This document shows, one piece after another, positions 16,400 to 25,498 of a stretch of DNA of 57,035 bases. A model generated the notes under the pieces. That model saw only the letters and a list, made by a program, of their open reading frames with translations. It ran no database searches and had not been told where the DNA came from. The translations under genes and the position numbers were made by a program. Source of the DNA: Bacillus sp. AFS041924 (GTDB lineage: Bacteria; Bacillota; Bacilli; Bacillales; Bacillaceae_G); contig NZ_NULG01000022.1 of NCBI RefSeq assembly GCF_002577195.1, positions 12,285 to 69,319 of the forward strand, given 5' to 3'. How positions within the stretch are numbered: the stretch's first letter is position 1; every line of letters starts with the position of its first letter.

Positions 16400-17515
16400 A
16401 TGGATTCGTTTATTAAAATTAGAAGGGATCTACACTTAATTCCCGAACTTGGATTTCAAGAATTTAAAACACAAGCTTATTTACTAGATTATTTATCTTC
16501 ATTAGTTCAAGAAAGAATTGTAATTGAAACATGGAGAACTGGAATATTTGTTCGAGTGAAAGGGCTAAAACCTACTAGAACGATTGGCTACCGTACAGAT
16601 ATTGATGGATTACCAATGAAAGAAAATACAGGTTTAGAGTTTTCTTCGACCCATGAAGGCAAAATGCATGCTTGTGGACATGATGTACATATGAGTATCG
16701 CACTTGGTGTTCTGACAAATCTTGTGAATAACCCGATAAATGATGATGTCGTGTTTATTTTTCAACCTGCAGAGGAAGGGCCAGGTGGAGCGGAACCTTT
16801 ACTTAAAAGTGAAGAGTTTAAACCATTTAAACCAGATGTAATTTATGGTTTACATATTGCTCCTGAATATCCGGTTGGTACAATTGCTACGAAAACTGGT
16901 ATGTTATTTGCTCATACATCTGAGCTTTTTATCGATTTTCACGGTTTAAGTGGACATGCTGCTTTTCCACATTTAACGAATGATATGATCGTTGCTTCAA
17001 GTCATTTTATAACTCAAGTACAATCGGTCGTTTCTAGAAATGTTAACCCTTTAGACAGCGCAGTGATAACAATTGGAAAAATAACAGGTGGTACAGTACA
17101 AAATGTTATAGCAGATCATGTTCGTTTAGAAGGAACGATGAGAGCATTAAGTGAAGAAGCAATGGTAAAATTAAAAAATAGAATTCAAAGTCTTGTGAAT
17201 GGATTTCAAGAGAGTTTTCAGTGTAAAATAGAAGTAGATTTTGGAAGTAATTACTATGGTGTAATTAATGATGAATCATTGACGAATGAATTCTTCAAAT
17301 TTGCCAAACAATATGACGGTGTTGAGGCGATTGAGTGTAGTGTTGCAATGACAGGTGAAGATTTTGGTTATATGACAAAAGAAATTCCAGGGCTAATGTT
17401 TTGGATTGGGGTAAATTCCGAATTTGGACTTCATAATCAAAAATTAAATCCTGATGAAAATGTTATACCATTAATGATTCGTTTTATTTCTGACTTTTTG
17501 AAACGGAAATTATGA
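16400..17515 (+). CDS. dapL: DapL (YkuR), N-acetyl-diaminopimelate deacetylase
   Basis: A 371-residue M20-family amidohydrolase. Metal-site motifs are HACGHDVHM near residue 91 and EEGPGG near 128, then [11 protein letters not shown] and a C-terminal GLHN. The dimerisation domain starts near 178. It removes acetate from N-acetyl-LL-DAP. The ATG follows GGAGGAG. It shares its name with an unrelated LL-DAP aminotransferase. The stop codon overlaps a Fur-box-like palindrome that belongs to the ykuU promoter. Confidence 0.93.
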   Translation: MDSFIKIRRDLHLIPELGFQEFKTQAYLLDYLSSLVQERIVIETWRTGIFVRVKGLKPTRTIGYRTDIDGLPMKENTGLEFSSTHEGKMHACGHDVHMSIALGVLTNLVNNPINDDVVFIFQPAEEGPGGAEPLLKSEEFKPFKPDVIYGLHIAPEYPVGTIATKTGMLFAHTSELFIDFHGLSGHAAFPHLTNDMIVASSHFITQVQSVVSRNVNPLDSAVITIGKITGGTVQNVIADHVRLEGTMRALSEEAMVKLKNRIQSLVNGFQESFQCKIEVDFGSNYYGVINDESLTNEFFKFAKQYDGVEAIECSVAMTGEDFGYMTKEIPGLMFWIGVNSEFGLHNQKLNPDENVIPLMIRFISDFLKRKL

Positions 17516-17527
17516 AAATGATTTTCA
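17513..17527. promoter_or_regulatory. 7-1-7 palindrome resembling a Fur box
   Basis: TGAAAATGATTTTCA is a perfect 7-1-7 inverted repeat. It differs from the Bacillus Fur box TGATAATNATTATCA at two symmetric positions. It overlaps the dapL stop and ends 24 bases before the ykuU -35. Confidence 0.5.
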
Positions 17528-17529
17528 GT

Positions 17530-17544
17530 TAATAATAATTATAA
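17530..17544. promoter_or_regulatory. 7-1-7 box resembling a PerR operator
   Basis: TAATAATAATTATAA differs from the PerR box TTATAATNATTATAA at one position. It ends 7 bases before the -35 of a peroxiredoxin gene, which suits PerR control. AT-rich background weakens the call. Confidence 0.5.
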
Positions 17545-17551
17545 ATTAATA

Positions 17552-17580
17552 TTGACTTTAAATAAGTAGTTTACTATAAT
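17552..17580 (+). promoter_or_regulatory. Sigma-A promoter of ykuU
   Basis: TTGACT and TATAAT are spaced exactly 17 bases, 47 bases before the start codon. It is a near-consensus promoter. Confidence 0.85.
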
Positions 17581-17626
17581 ATCACTTGTATGATATATAG
17601 TTACATAAATATTGGAGGTAATAACG

Positions 17627-18169
17627 ATGGCAGAACGTTTAGTAGGAAAACAAGCACCACGCTTTGAAATGGAAGCAGTTTTACCAAATAAAGAATTTGG
17701 TAAAGTAAGTTTAGAAGAAAACATGAAAAATGATAAATGGACAGTATTATACTTCTATCCAATGGACTTCACTTTCGTATGTCCAACTGAAATCGTAGCA
17801 ATCTCTGATCGTTATGACGAGTTTGAAGATCTTGATGCAGAAGTTGTAGGTGTTTCTACAGATACAATTCACACTCACTTAGCATGGATCAACACTGATC
17901 GCAAAGATAACGGCTTAGGTCAATTAAAATACGCATTAGCTGCAGATACAAACCACGCTATTTCACGTGACTATGGCGTTTTAATTGAAGAAGAAGGTAT
18001 TGCATTACGTGGATTATTCATCATCAGTCCAGAAGGCGAATTAATGTACCAAGTAGTACACCACAACAACATCGGTCGTGAAGTTGATGAAGTTTTACGT
18101 GTACTTCAAGCTTTACAAACTGGTGGACTTTGCCCAGCTAACTGGAAACCAGGTCAAGCAACTCTATAA
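17627..18169 (+). CDS. ykuU: YkuU, typical 2-Cys peroxiredoxin
   Basis: A 180-residue AhpC/Prx1-class peroxidase, the same length as B. subtilis YkuU. The peroxidatic cysteine is at 52 (DFTFVCPTE) and the resolving cysteine at 169 (GGLCPANW). It reduces peroxides in the cytosol. The start is ATG 8 nt after GGAGGT; an upstream in-frame GTG overlaps that site. A near-consensus promoter and two candidate metal-regulator boxes precede it. ykuV, a thiol-disulfide protein, follows, but a terminator and repeats separate them. Confidence 0.95.
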   Translation: MAERLVGKQAPRFEMEAVLPNKEFGKVSLEENMKNDKWTVLYFYPMDFTFVCPTEIVAISDRYDEFEDLDAEVVGVSTDTIHTHLAWINTDRKDNGLGQLKYALAADTNHAISRDYGVLIEEEGIALRGLFIISPEGELMYQVVHHNNIGREVDEVLRVLQALQTGGLCPANWKPGQATL

Positions 18170-18194
18170 TTCTAAACAATTAAGAATGAATGTC

Positions 18195-18225
18195 AAAGGT
18201 CTAACTAATAGTTAGGCCTTTTTAA
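18195..18225 (+). terminator. Terminator of ykuU
   Basis: AAAGGTCTAAC and GTTAGGCCTTT (one G-U pair) surround TAATA and are followed by T residues. Confidence 0.75.
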
Positions 18226-18234
18226 ACACAGTAC

Positions 18235-18510
18235 AACACCGAAAAGTGGAAGGCGTTTGGTCAGACCCGACAAGCATAAGTCAGTGACCGAGAAAAGTTG
18301 GTTTTTACTGGTTTTTACTTTTATCGGTCACTGCCTTATGACCTCGAGGGTCTAACGCCTGGAACTAGACAATGCCGAAAAGTGGAAGGCGTTTGTTCAG
18401 ACCCGACAAGCATAAGGCAGGGATCTAGAAAAGTTGGTTTTTACTTTTATAGGTCACTGACTTATGACCTCGAGGGTCTAACGCCTGGAACTAGACAATG
18501 CCGAAAAGAG
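18235..18510. repeat. Two tandem long-hairpin repeats
   Basis: A unit of about 126-136 bp occurs twice, with the start of a third (GCCGAAAAG near 18501). Each unit folds into a hairpin of about 100 bases (18252-18359 and 18388-18485), with arms containing AGACCCGACAAGCATAAG and CTTATGACCTCGAGGGTCT. Unit 1 has a 10-base duplication in its loop. It lies between the ykuU terminator and the ykuV ribosome site. The short reading frame across it is an artefact. Confidence 0.85.
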
Positions 18511-18556
18511 AAACGAGCTCGCATAGAGCGAAAGATACAGATAGGAGGACTATAAA

Positions 18557-19012
18557 ATGAGACTTCGTTCACCAATGCCTGAATTAAACGGTGCATCAAC
18601 AGTATTAAATGGAGAAATTCAAAAAGAAAACCTAATCGGTGACAAACCAACCTTAATTCATTTTTGGTCTGTTAGCTGCCACTTATGTAAAGTAGCAATG
18701 CCAAATATTAATGCATTTAGAGATGAATATAAAGATCGTTTAAATGTAGTAAGTGTTCATATGCCAAGATCTGAAGATGATTTAGATATTGATAAAATTA
18801 AAGAGGTTGCAAAGGAACACGGAATTACACAAACAATATTAGTTGATAATCAACATACAATTACAGATGCTTTTGAAAATAAATATGTACCATCATATTA
18901 CGTGTTTGATAAAACAGGTGTATTGCGTCATTTCCAAGCTGGAGAAGGCGGAATGCCAATGTTAGAAAAGCGTGTTAATCGAGTATTAGATGAAGCAGCG
19001 AAAGTAGAATAA
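18557..19012 (+). CDS. ykuV: YkuV, thioredoxin-fold thiol-disulfide oxidoreductase
   Basis: A 151-residue TlpA/ResA-like protein without a signal or membrane segment, so cytosolic. The active site is CHLC at residues 41-44 (HFWSVSCHLCKVAMP), with the cis-proline in YVPSYYVFD. It matches B. subtilis YkuV closely (HMPRSEDDL, MLEKRVNRVL). The ATG follows GGAGGAC. No terminator or promoter is obvious beyond the repeat array upstream, which may place it under ykuU read-through. Confidence 0.93.
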   Translation: MRLRSPMPELNGASTVLNGEIQKENLIGDKPTLIHFWSVSCHLCKVAMPNINAFRDEYKDRLNVVSVHMPRSEDDLDIDKIKEVAKEHGITQTILVDNQHTITDAFENKYVPSYYVFDKTGVLRHFQAGEGGMPMLEKRVNRVLDEAAKVE

Positions 19013-19189
19013 GTTTCAAGATAAACTTAAATAGTGTATTTTGACTTAAACATTTAAGAGACTTTTTAAAAGTCTCTTTTTGTATTTCCATAATCTTCAT
19101 TTAGAAACTAGTAGAATGTGTATTTTATCGGTATAATTAAAGAAAACTAATCTTTAGATTATGGAATTATTCTGTAGGAGGAAAAAAGT

Positions 19190-20224
19190 TTGGATATTCA
19201 AACGATTGCAATCTTTATATTATGGTTGTTTTTATATGCCTACATGATTATTGCTTCAATTGATTTTGGTGCAGGATTTTATGCATTTTATGCGATATCA
19301 ACTAAGGAGGAACCAAAGTTAATTGGCTTAATAAATCGACATCTTTCATCTATTTGGGAGTTGGCTACCTTGTTCTTTATTTTCTTCTTTGTTGGTGTAG
19401 TTGGCATATTCCCAAGGGTAGCATATTATTACGGTGTGCCACTATTAGTGCCAGGTAGTGTAGCCATGATTTTTTTAGCGATTAGGGGATCATTTTATAC
19501 ATTTCAGCAATATGGAGGAAATAGGAGTAAGTTTTTTTTAATTTTGTATGGTGCAACAAGTTTACTAATACCAGTTACATTATCTACCGTTTTAACAATT
19601 TCTGAGGGTGGATTTATTATCGAGAATGGAACAGATATACGTTTTTATCCTTTTAAATTAATTACTAATTCTTATTCTTTATCAGTAATGCTGTTAGCGG
19701 TATGCTCAGTTCTATTTATTAGTGCAATGTTTTTAATATACTCTGCTAAACTAATAAATGATTCGGAGTCGGAAATTAAATTAAGAAAGTATGTTTTAGT
19801 CTGGTCTTTGCCAACCATTGTTTCAAGTATCATTGTTTTTGCGTCGATGAAGTTACATAATAAAGTGCATTTTGACCGGATGCATAATGTGTGGGAATTT
19901 TTTCTCATATCTTTAATTTGCTTCGGTATAGCAATCTATTTTGTTATCAAAAGAAAGAGATATGGTTTAGCGTTCATACTTGTGTTAATGCAATATTTCT
20001 TTGCATTTTTTGGATATGGAATTAGTCATTTACCATTTATCTTATATCCTTATCTGAGAATCGAAACAAGTTTTGCAAAAAGTAGTTTGGGCATTGTCTT
20101 GATTGTTCTATTTGTTGTATTTTTTATCTTATTTACTGTATATTTCATATTTTTAGTTCTTAATAAACCTTTTTTTATAAAAGTCTTTTTAAAAAATAAT
20201 GATAAAAATGATTTTATGGATTAA
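19190..20224 (+). CDS. Lone CydB-like cytochrome bd oxidase subunit II
   Basis: A 344-residue protein with eight or nine membrane helices. The N-terminus carries SIDFGAGFYAFYA and LINRHLSSIWELATLFF, typical of CydB/YthB proteins. Subunit II normally pairs with the haem-bearing subunit I (CydA), but no CydA-like gene is within the window. The start is TTG after GGAGG. It may partner with an unlinked subunit I or be a divergent paralogue. It is Phe/Ile-rich with a Lys/Asp tail. Confidence 0.75.
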   Translation: MDIQTIAIFILWLFLYAYMIIASIDFGAGFYAFYAISTKEEPKLIGLINRHLSSIWELATLFFIFFFVGVVGIFPRVAYYYGVPLLVPGSVAMIFLAIRGSFYTFQQYGGNRSKFFLILYGATSLLIPVTLSTVLTISEGGFIIENGTDIRFYPFKLITNSYSLSVMLLAVCSVLFISAMFLIYSAKLINDSESEIKLRKYVLVWSLPTIVSSIIVFASMKLHNKVHFDRMHNVWEFFLISLICFGIAIYFVIKRKRYGLAFILVLMQYFFAFFGYGISHLPFILYPYLRIETSFAKSSLGIVLIVLFVVFFILFTVYFIFLVLNKPFFIKVFLKNNDKNDFMD

Positions 20225-20730
20225 ATCACAATCTTTTTCATTATAAAGGAAGAGCTATGTGAAGTTGATTTCCACTACAGGTTGCTCGCTTTCCATGGGG
20301 CGAGATTCTTTAGCCTCCTTTAGCGAGCCTGTGGGGTCTTTAGGCTTCCCGCATTTCCCATAGGAGTCGAGCATCCTTTCGTTCCAATCAACTGCTTGTA
20401 CAAAAATGCATACAAATATAGCTCTTTATTAATACCATTTACTAATTAGAGAAAGCTCATTAATTACTCAGTTTTTTGCAAATTGCGATAGATCATCGAC
20501 TTATAAACTAATAATTTGAACGTATCTTTCTAACAATAAGCATCTTGAATTTTTTTATACGATGAAAAGGATTATAATATTATAAAAACAAATTATCATT
20601 TAAACCATTAATACAACATCATCAAAAAATTGTAATTTTTATTATTAAATATTTTGATTAGTTTAAGTTTAACTATTGATTGTTTTATATTTTAACAACC
20701 TCTTATTATTTTTAAAATTTAATAATCAAA
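20225..20730. other. Intergenic region holding a repeat
   Basis: Apart from repeat copy B at its left end, this stretch is very AT-rich. I see no ORF with a ribosome site and no clear structure. Confidence 0.5.
20266..20394. repeat. Dispersed repeat element, copy B
   Basis: It starts TTGATTTCC and ends TTCCAATCAAC, with core GCTTTCCATGGGGCGAG and GCTTCCCGCATTTCCCATAG. It is the reverse orientation of the copy at 11873. The outer GGCTCTGTTAA ends are missing. Confidence 0.8.
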
Positions 20731-20776
20731 AAACGGGCTGTCTCAAAAGTGTTATAACTTTTAAGACAGCCCGTTT
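20731..20776 (-). terminator. Terminator of rnjA
   Basis: Near-perfect arms AAACGGGCTGTCTCAAAAGT and ACTTTTAAGACAGCCCGTTT surround GTTATA. On the minus strand a T tract follows. The GGGCTGTCTC sequence often occurs at transposon-linked terminators. Confidence 0.85.
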
Positions 20777-20787
20777 GAATTGTGTGA

Positions 20788-22455
20788 TTAAACTTCCATG
20801 ATAATTGGAAGAATCATTGGTTTGCGTTTTGTTTTTTCATATAAGAAAGGTGATAAAGTATCTGTAATTTCATTTTTGATTTCAGACCATTGAGACGTTT
20901 TGCGTTCCATGATTTTGTTTAAATGAGTAGAAATCATTGCTTGTGCTTCGTTAATTAGATCGCCACTTTCTCTCATGTAAACAAATCCGCGCGAAATGAT
21001 ATCTGGACCAGCAGAGATTTTAAATTCCTTCATATCGATGCTTACGACAACGATTACAAGACCTTCTTCAGATAAAATTCTACGATCTCTTAATACGATA
21101 TTTCCGATATCACCGATACCACTTCCATCAATGTAAACATTGCCAGAAGGTACTTTTCCTGCAACCATTGCTTCATCTGCACGAAGAGCTAAAACCTCAC
21201 CGTTATCCATAATAAAGCAATTTTCTTCAGGTACTCCACAGTCCATAGCAAGTTTAGCGTGCATACGTTGCATTCTATATTCACCGTGAATTGGCATAAA
21301 ATACTTAGGCTTCATTAGTCTAAGCATTAATTTTTGTTCTTCCTGACCACCATGACCACTAGTATGTATGTCGTTTAATGATCCGTGAATTACTTCAGCG
21401 CCAGCACGATATAATAAGTTAATCGTACGATTTACGCTCATAGTATTACCTGGAATTGGTGAAGAAGAAAATACTACAGTATCTCCAGGAATTATTTGAA
21501 TTTGACGATGTGTTCCATTTGCTATACGCGATAGAGCAGCCATTGGTTCACCTTGACTACCTGTACATAAAATAACAATTTGATTAGCAGGAATACGATT
21601 AATTTGAGATGCGTCAATAAAAGTATCTTTAGGGCACTTAATATAACCTAAATCATGACCAATCTCGATATTAGCTTCCATACTTCTACCGAAAACAGCA
21701 ATTTTACGTCCAGTTGCAATAGCAGCCTCAACTACCTGTTGAAGACGATGGATGTTTGAAGCAAATGTTGCAAAAATGATTCGACCGTCTACTTTACGGA
21801 AAATTTCATTAATCGTGTCTCCTACTTTTCGTTCAGACATTGTAAAATGTGATACTTCACTATTAGTACTGTCAGAAAGCAGACATAAAACGCCTTCCTT
21901 ACCAATCTCAGCCATTTTTGTTAAGTTAGCTGTTTCTCCAACTGGTGTAAAGTCGAATTTGAAGTCTCCGGTATGAACTACTTGTCCTTGAGGCGTTTTT
22001 ACAACAATTCCGTAACAATCTGGAATACTGTGAGTAGTACGGTAAAATGTAACACTAGTTTTTCTAAATTTAATGATGTCATCTTCTTTTATTTCAATTA
22101 ATTTTGCTTTTCTTAAAAGACCATGCTCTTCTAATTTATTTCTAATTAAACCAAGAGCAAGTTTGCCACCATAAATCGGGATATTTAATTCTCTTAATAA
22201 ATATGGAATACCACCAATGTGGTCTTCATGTCCGTGAGTGATAAATAAACCTTTAATTTTTTCCTCATTTCGAACTAAATAGGAATAATCAGGGATTACA
22301 TAGTCTATTCCTAGTAGTTCATCTTCAGGGAATTTGATTCCGGCATCAATTAATATAATTTCATCTTGATATTGTACTGCGTATGTATTTTTTCCAATTT
22401 CCCCTAAGCCGCCTAGTGCGAATACGGCAGCTTGATCATTTTTAAGAAATTTCAT
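20788..22455 (-). CDS. rnjA: Ribonuclease J1
   Basis: A 555-residue metallo-beta-lactamase/beta-CASP nuclease, full length. HGHEDHIGG at residues 74-82 supplies zinc ligands; SDSTN, the beta-CASP segment and HGEYRM follow. RNase J1 is the main 5'-to-3' exonuclease of low-GC Gram-positives, central to mRNA turnover. It starts 3 bases after rpoY, as in B. subtilis (ykzG-ykqC), so the two are co-transcribed. In B. subtilis it binds GapA with the SR1-encoded peptide, whose gene also lies in this window. Confidence 0.97.
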   Translation of the reverse strand: MKFLKNDQAAVFALGGLGEIGKNTYAVQYQDEIILIDAGIKFPEDELLGIDYVIPDYSYLVRNEEKIKGLFITHGHEDHIGGIPYLLRELNIPIYGGKLALGLIRNKLEEHGLLRKAKLIEIKEDDIIKFRKTSVTFYRTTHSIPDCYGIVVKTPQGQVVHTGDFKFDFTPVGETANLTKMAEIGKEGVLCLLSDSTNSEVSHFTMSERKVGDTINEIFRKVDGRIIFATFASNIHRLQQVVEAAIATGRKIAVFGRSMEANIEIGHDLGYIKCPKDTFIDASQINRIPANQIVILCTGSQGEPMAALSRIANGTHRQIQIIPGDTVVFSSSPIPGNTMSVNRTINLLYRAGAEVIHGSLNDIHTSGHGGQEEQKLMLRLMKPKYFMPIHGEYRMQRMHAKLAMDCGVPEENCFIMDNGEVLALRADEAMVAGKVPSGNVYIDGSGIGDIGNIVLRDRRILSEEGLVIVVVSIDMKEFKISAGPDIISRGFVYMRESGDLINEAQAMISTHLNKIMERKTSQWSEIKNEITDTLSPFLYEKTKRKPMILPIIMEV

Positions 22456-22458
22456 AAA

Positions 22459-22671
22459 TTACGCTAGCTCCAAAATTTTAAAGCTTTCAGATTGTTTTTC
22501 GAATTCAAGATGAGCACCGGTTAAAGCTTGAACAAGCTCAATATTATAATTGAAAGGTAATAATTTCGCACGAACTTCTCTTTCACTATCTGCTTCTACA
22601 TAAACTGTTTTAGTTTTTTCTCTTACAGGTACCTCTAAAGGTAATTCCTGATAGTATACTTTAAAAATCAT
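22459..22671 (-). CDS. rpoY: RNA polymerase epsilon subunit (YkzG)
   Basis: A 70-residue protein ([27 protein letters not shown] begins within it; [17 protein letters not shown]). It matches the epsilon subunit, which binds core RNA polymerase near the beta' jaw in Firmicutes. The ATG follows AAGGAG. It is the first gene of the rpoY-rnjA operon. Confidence 0.93.
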   Translation of the reverse strand: MIFKVYYQELPLEVPVREKTKTVYVEADSEREVRAKLLPFNYNIELVQALTGAHLEFEKQSESFKILELA

Positions 22672-22688
22672 TTAAATCTCTCCTTGTC

Positions 22689-22721
22689 AAATCACTATCT
22701 TCTCAATATTATAAGTGATTT
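22689..22721. promoter_or_regulatory. Inverted repeat in the rpoY upstream region
   Basis: AAATCACT and AGTGATTT flank 17 bases that contain a minus-strand TATAAT. It could be an operator or the rpoY 5' leader hairpin. Confidence 0.35.
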
Positions 22722-22766
22722 TTTATATATTTTCATTCTTTTTATTGAAGATTAACTAAAATACGC

Positions 22767-22865
22767 TCAATTTAAAAAAATATTTGAAATGATTGAGATA
22801 TATTTCTTCTTTTTCAATAATTGTTTTAGCCGTTTTTTTAATTTATTTCTAAGTTTACGTAACAT
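22767..22865 (-). CDS. Tiny basic amphipathic peptide (32 residues)
   Basis: The ATG is 9 nt after TAGGAGG, an excellent ribosome site. The peptide starts MLRKLRNKLKKRLKQLLKKK and ends with a hydrophobic stretch (YISIISNIFLN). It has 13 Lys/Arg and no acidic residue. It sits upstream of rpoY in the same direction. The family is unknown; it could be a ribosome- or membrane-interacting peptide, a toxin or a leader peptide. Confidence 0.55.
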   Translation of the reverse strand: MLRKLRNKLKKRLKQLLKKKKYISIISNIFLN

Positions 22866-23019
22866 TAGTTTTACCTCCTAAACATGAAATTAAACTTATA
22901 TGTAGAGAACACGGACATAGTATATTTATGTGTAGTATTGATCGAAAAAACATTTTCATACAATATATTCACAAAAGCAGTTAAAATAGAGTCTATCTTA
23001 AAGGTAAGGGGAGAAATAT

Positions 23020-23928
23020 GTGAAGAAGTTATATGGAGCTTTATTTTTGTTAAGTATTATTTGGAGTACATCTTTTTTATTTATTAAGCTCCTTCTAAAC
23101 GACATTGGCCCAGAAGCTATCGTATTTTATCGTTGTTTCTTTGGTGCCATTACTTTATTAATTATTATGTTAATAAAAAGGGTAAAGATTGATTATAAAA
23201 ATTTACCGAAAATGAGCCTAATTATTATCATCTCATTATTTAATCATGCAATACCGTGGCTTTTTCTATCATTTAGTGAAACCCATCTCCATAGTAATGA
23301 AGCTGCAATGTTAAATGCGTTTACTCCAATTGCTACACTCATTATTGGCTATTTTTTCTTTTCACAAAAAATTAAAAGGAAACAATGGATTGGGCTTATT
23401 ATAGGGATTATCGGATTAATGATTATGATGAACATTAACCCTTCAACAATTTTCTCTAATAATATAATTTATTCATTACTTATGTTATTTGTTACATTAA
23501 GTTATGGGCTTGGTTCACATTTAACTAAAAAGTATTTACAAAAAATTGAAGTAATGATTGTATCGTTTTTAACACTTAGTATTTCTGGTATATTCGGCTT
23601 TATATATATGATTGTTTTAGGGAAGGGTACTTTTGAACCTTTTGTTAATTTTGATGTTTTTAGTGGTGTTTTCGGCCTAGGCGTATTATGTTCGGGGTTG
23701 GCATATTTATTATTTTATTATATGGTTAAAGAAGGAAGTGCAGAGTTTGCAACAATGGTTACTTATATAGTTCCTGTGTTTGCTTCTGTTTGGGGCTTTT
23801 TCTTTTTAAACGAACCTTTATCATACAAAATGATATTGGGGTTATTAATTGTACTTCTAGGAGTATTTATTACGAATAGTAAACAAAAGTCAAAAATTGA
23901 TAACTCAAAAGCAAATGCAGCATCTTAG
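23020..23928 (+). CDS. EamA/DMT-family transporter
   Basis: A 302-residue protein with ten hydrophobic helices in two EamA repeats (about 1-140 and 150-290). Typical phrases are WSTSFLFIKLLL, GPEAIVFYRCFFGA, and ETHLHSNEAAMLNAFTPI. DMT members export amino acids or metabolites; the substrate is not evident. The GTG start follows AAGGGGAG. ykrA follows 15 bases after the stop, so they may be co-transcribed. B. subtilis has adeC and ykqA in this neighbourhood instead. Confidence 0.88.
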   Translation: MKKLYGALFLLSIIWSTSFLFIKLLLNDIGPEAIVFYRCFFGAITLLIIMLIKRVKIDYKNLPKMSLIIIISLFNHAIPWLFLSFSETHLHSNEAAMLNAFTPIATLIIGYFFFSQKIKRKQWIGLIIGIIGLMIMMNINPSTIFSNNIIYSLLMLFVTLSYGLGSHLTKKYLQKIEVMIVSFLTLSISGIFGFIYMIVLGKGTFEPFVNFDVFSGVFGLGVLCSGLAYLLFYYMVKEGSAEFATMVTYIVPVFASVWGFFFLNEPLSYKMILGLLIVLLGVFITNSKQKSKIDNSKANAAS

Positions 23929-23943
23929 TGAGGAGAGAAAAAT

Positions 23944-24720
23944 ATGACTAAACCAATCGTTTTTTTTGATATAGATGGAACGATTTTAAATCATGATAAA
24001 GTAATTCCGGAAAGTACAAAGAAAGCAATTTCGGAACTTCAAAATAAAGATATTCACGTAGCGATTGCAACTGGACGTGCTCCATTTATGTTTAAAGAAC
24101 TTCGTGATGAGTTAAATATAAATACTTTTGTTAGTTTAAACGGGCAGTATGCTGAATTTGAAGGTGAAACAATTCATACACACGCTCTACACCCAGAACA
24201 ACTGCATCAATTTGCTCAAAGAGCAAAAGAATTAGATGTTCCACTAGTATATTTAAACAATGAGACAATGAAAGCATCGATTGAAACACATCCTCATATA
24301 AAAGAAGCTATGACTTCAATTAGAATGCATCATCCTGAAGTACAGCTTGATTTTTATCACAACCGTGATATTTACCAAGTGTTATTGTTTTGTGAAGAGC
24401 ATGAAGAGTCTAAATTAACGGATGGTTTTAATGACTTTAATTTCATTCGCTGGCATGAATATTCGTCGGATGTCCTACCTATCGGAGGATCTAAAGCGAA
24501 TGGAATTCAACAAATGGTAAATCATCTTGGATTTGATATGAACAATGTAATCGCATTTGGTGACGGATTAAATGATTTAGAAATGATCGAAAAAGTTGGT
24601 ACTGGTATCGCTATGGGAAATGCAGTACAACCACTTAAAAAACTAGCTAATCATATTACAACAAATGTTGATGAAGACGGAATTTTAAACGGCTTAAAAT
24701 GGGCAGGTCTTCTTAAATAA
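23944..24720 (+). CDS. ykrA: YkrA, HAD-superfamily Cof-type phosphatase
   Basis: A 258-residue HAD hydrolase. Motif I is FFDIDGTIL at residues 7-15, motif II IATGRAP, motif III lysine in GGSKANGI and motif IV FGDGLNDLEM. The C2 cap of the Cof family lies between II and III. Members dephosphorylate sugar phosphates, FMN or pyridoxal phosphate. The ATG follows GAGGAGAG. Confidence 0.9.
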   Translation: MTKPIVFFDIDGTILNHDKVIPESTKKAISELQNKDIHVAIATGRAPFMFKELRDELNINTFVSLNGQYAEFEGETIHTHALHPEQLHQFAQRAKELDVPLVYLNNETMKASIETHPHIKEAMTSIRMHHPEVQLDFYHNRDIYQVLLFCEEHEESKLTDGFNDFNFIRWHEYSSDVLPIGGSKANGIQQMVNHLGFDMNNVIAFGDGLNDLEMIEKVGTGIAMGNAVQPLKKLANHITTNVDEDGILNGLKWAGLLK

Positions 24721-24750
24721 AAAAGAGCGATTTCCAATCGCTCTTTTTTT
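24721..24750. terminator. Bidirectional terminator between ykrA and defB
   Basis: AAAAGAGCGATT and AATCGCTCTTTT with A and T tracts on both sides serve both convergent genes. Confidence 0.9.
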
Positions 24751-25306
24751 AATTTCTCTCTAAAGGTAAAGCACCTTCTGGAGGAGAAAAAGGATTCGTT
24801 TTATTAATACGATCATAAAACATGACGCCATTTAAATGATCAATTTCATGCTGGAAGCAAATGGCTGGTAAACCCTTTAAACGGATTTTAACTTCTCCAA
24901 GTCTTGAGTCAAAGCCAGTTACAGTGATTCTTGCATATCTAGGTACAAAACCAGGAACATCTCGATCCACAGATAAGCAGCCTTCGCCACCTGATAAATA
25001 AACTTGCTCTACAGAATGACTTACAATTTTAGGATTTAATAATGCATAACTAAATAAATTACCTTGCTGATCAGTCACATGAACCCCTATTGCTCTTTTA
25101 AGTATGCCGATTTGTGGTGCGGCCAAACCAATTCCAGATCGTAAACCATATTCAGCAGCTATTTCTGGATTTTGACTATTAATAACATATTCCAATAATG
25201 AATTTACTAAATGTATATCTTCATTCGAAGGAGGTAAGCTTACTTCACTCGAGACCTCTCTTAACCTAGGGTCCCCTTCTCGAATTATATCTTTCATTGT
25301 AATCAA
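24749..25306 (-). CDS. defB: Peptide deformylase
   Basis: A 185-residue enzyme matching B. subtilis DefB (YkrB, 184). All three motifs are present: GIGLAAPQIG (about 60), EGCLS (about 108) and QHEIDH (about 153), giving the metal ligands Cys, His and His. It removes the N-formyl group from nascent proteins. The start MITMKDI corresponds to the B. subtilis MITMENI. It is convergent with ykrA. Confidence 0.96.
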   Translation of the reverse strand: MITMKDIIREGDPRLREVSSEVSLPPSNEDIHLVNSLLEYVINSQNPEIAAEYGLRSGIGLAAPQIGILKRAIGVHVTDQQGNLFSYALLNPKIVSHSVEQVYLSGGEGCLSVDRDVPGFVPRYARITVTGFDSRLGEVKIRLKGLPAICFQHEIDHLNGVMFYDRINKTNPFSPPEGALPLERN

Positions 25307-25423
25307 ATGAATTTCACTCCTGTCTTATTATTTCTTTAAGTATAAGTATGAACTATTCACTAGTATTATTAATTTAGTCTATCAAATCTTTTATAAATTG
25401 TCAGTCATTCAACAATATAATGG

Positions 25424-25453
25424 AAAAAGGAGCGATATAATAATCGCTCCTAA
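25424..25453 (-). terminator. Terminator of the YjcZ-type gene
   Basis: AGGAGCGAT and ATCGCTCCT arms; on the minus strand TTTTTCC follows. Confidence 0.75.
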
Positions 25454-25498
25454 AGTTTGTGGTTATACATTTAATAATAGAGGCTGTGTCAGTGTGAA

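Noticed and set aside
18235-18510. CRISPR-like array
   Set aside because: Only two long units, no short regular repeats with unique spacers, no cas genes.
18298-18650. Short ORFs across the ykuU-ykuV gap, including an 85-codon one with repeats
   Set aside because: Their internal repetition comes from the tandem hairpin units; no ribosome site.
22884-23087. 67-codon ORF upstream of the EamA gene
   Set aside because: It overlaps the well-supported GTG start of the transporter in another frame and has no ribosome site.
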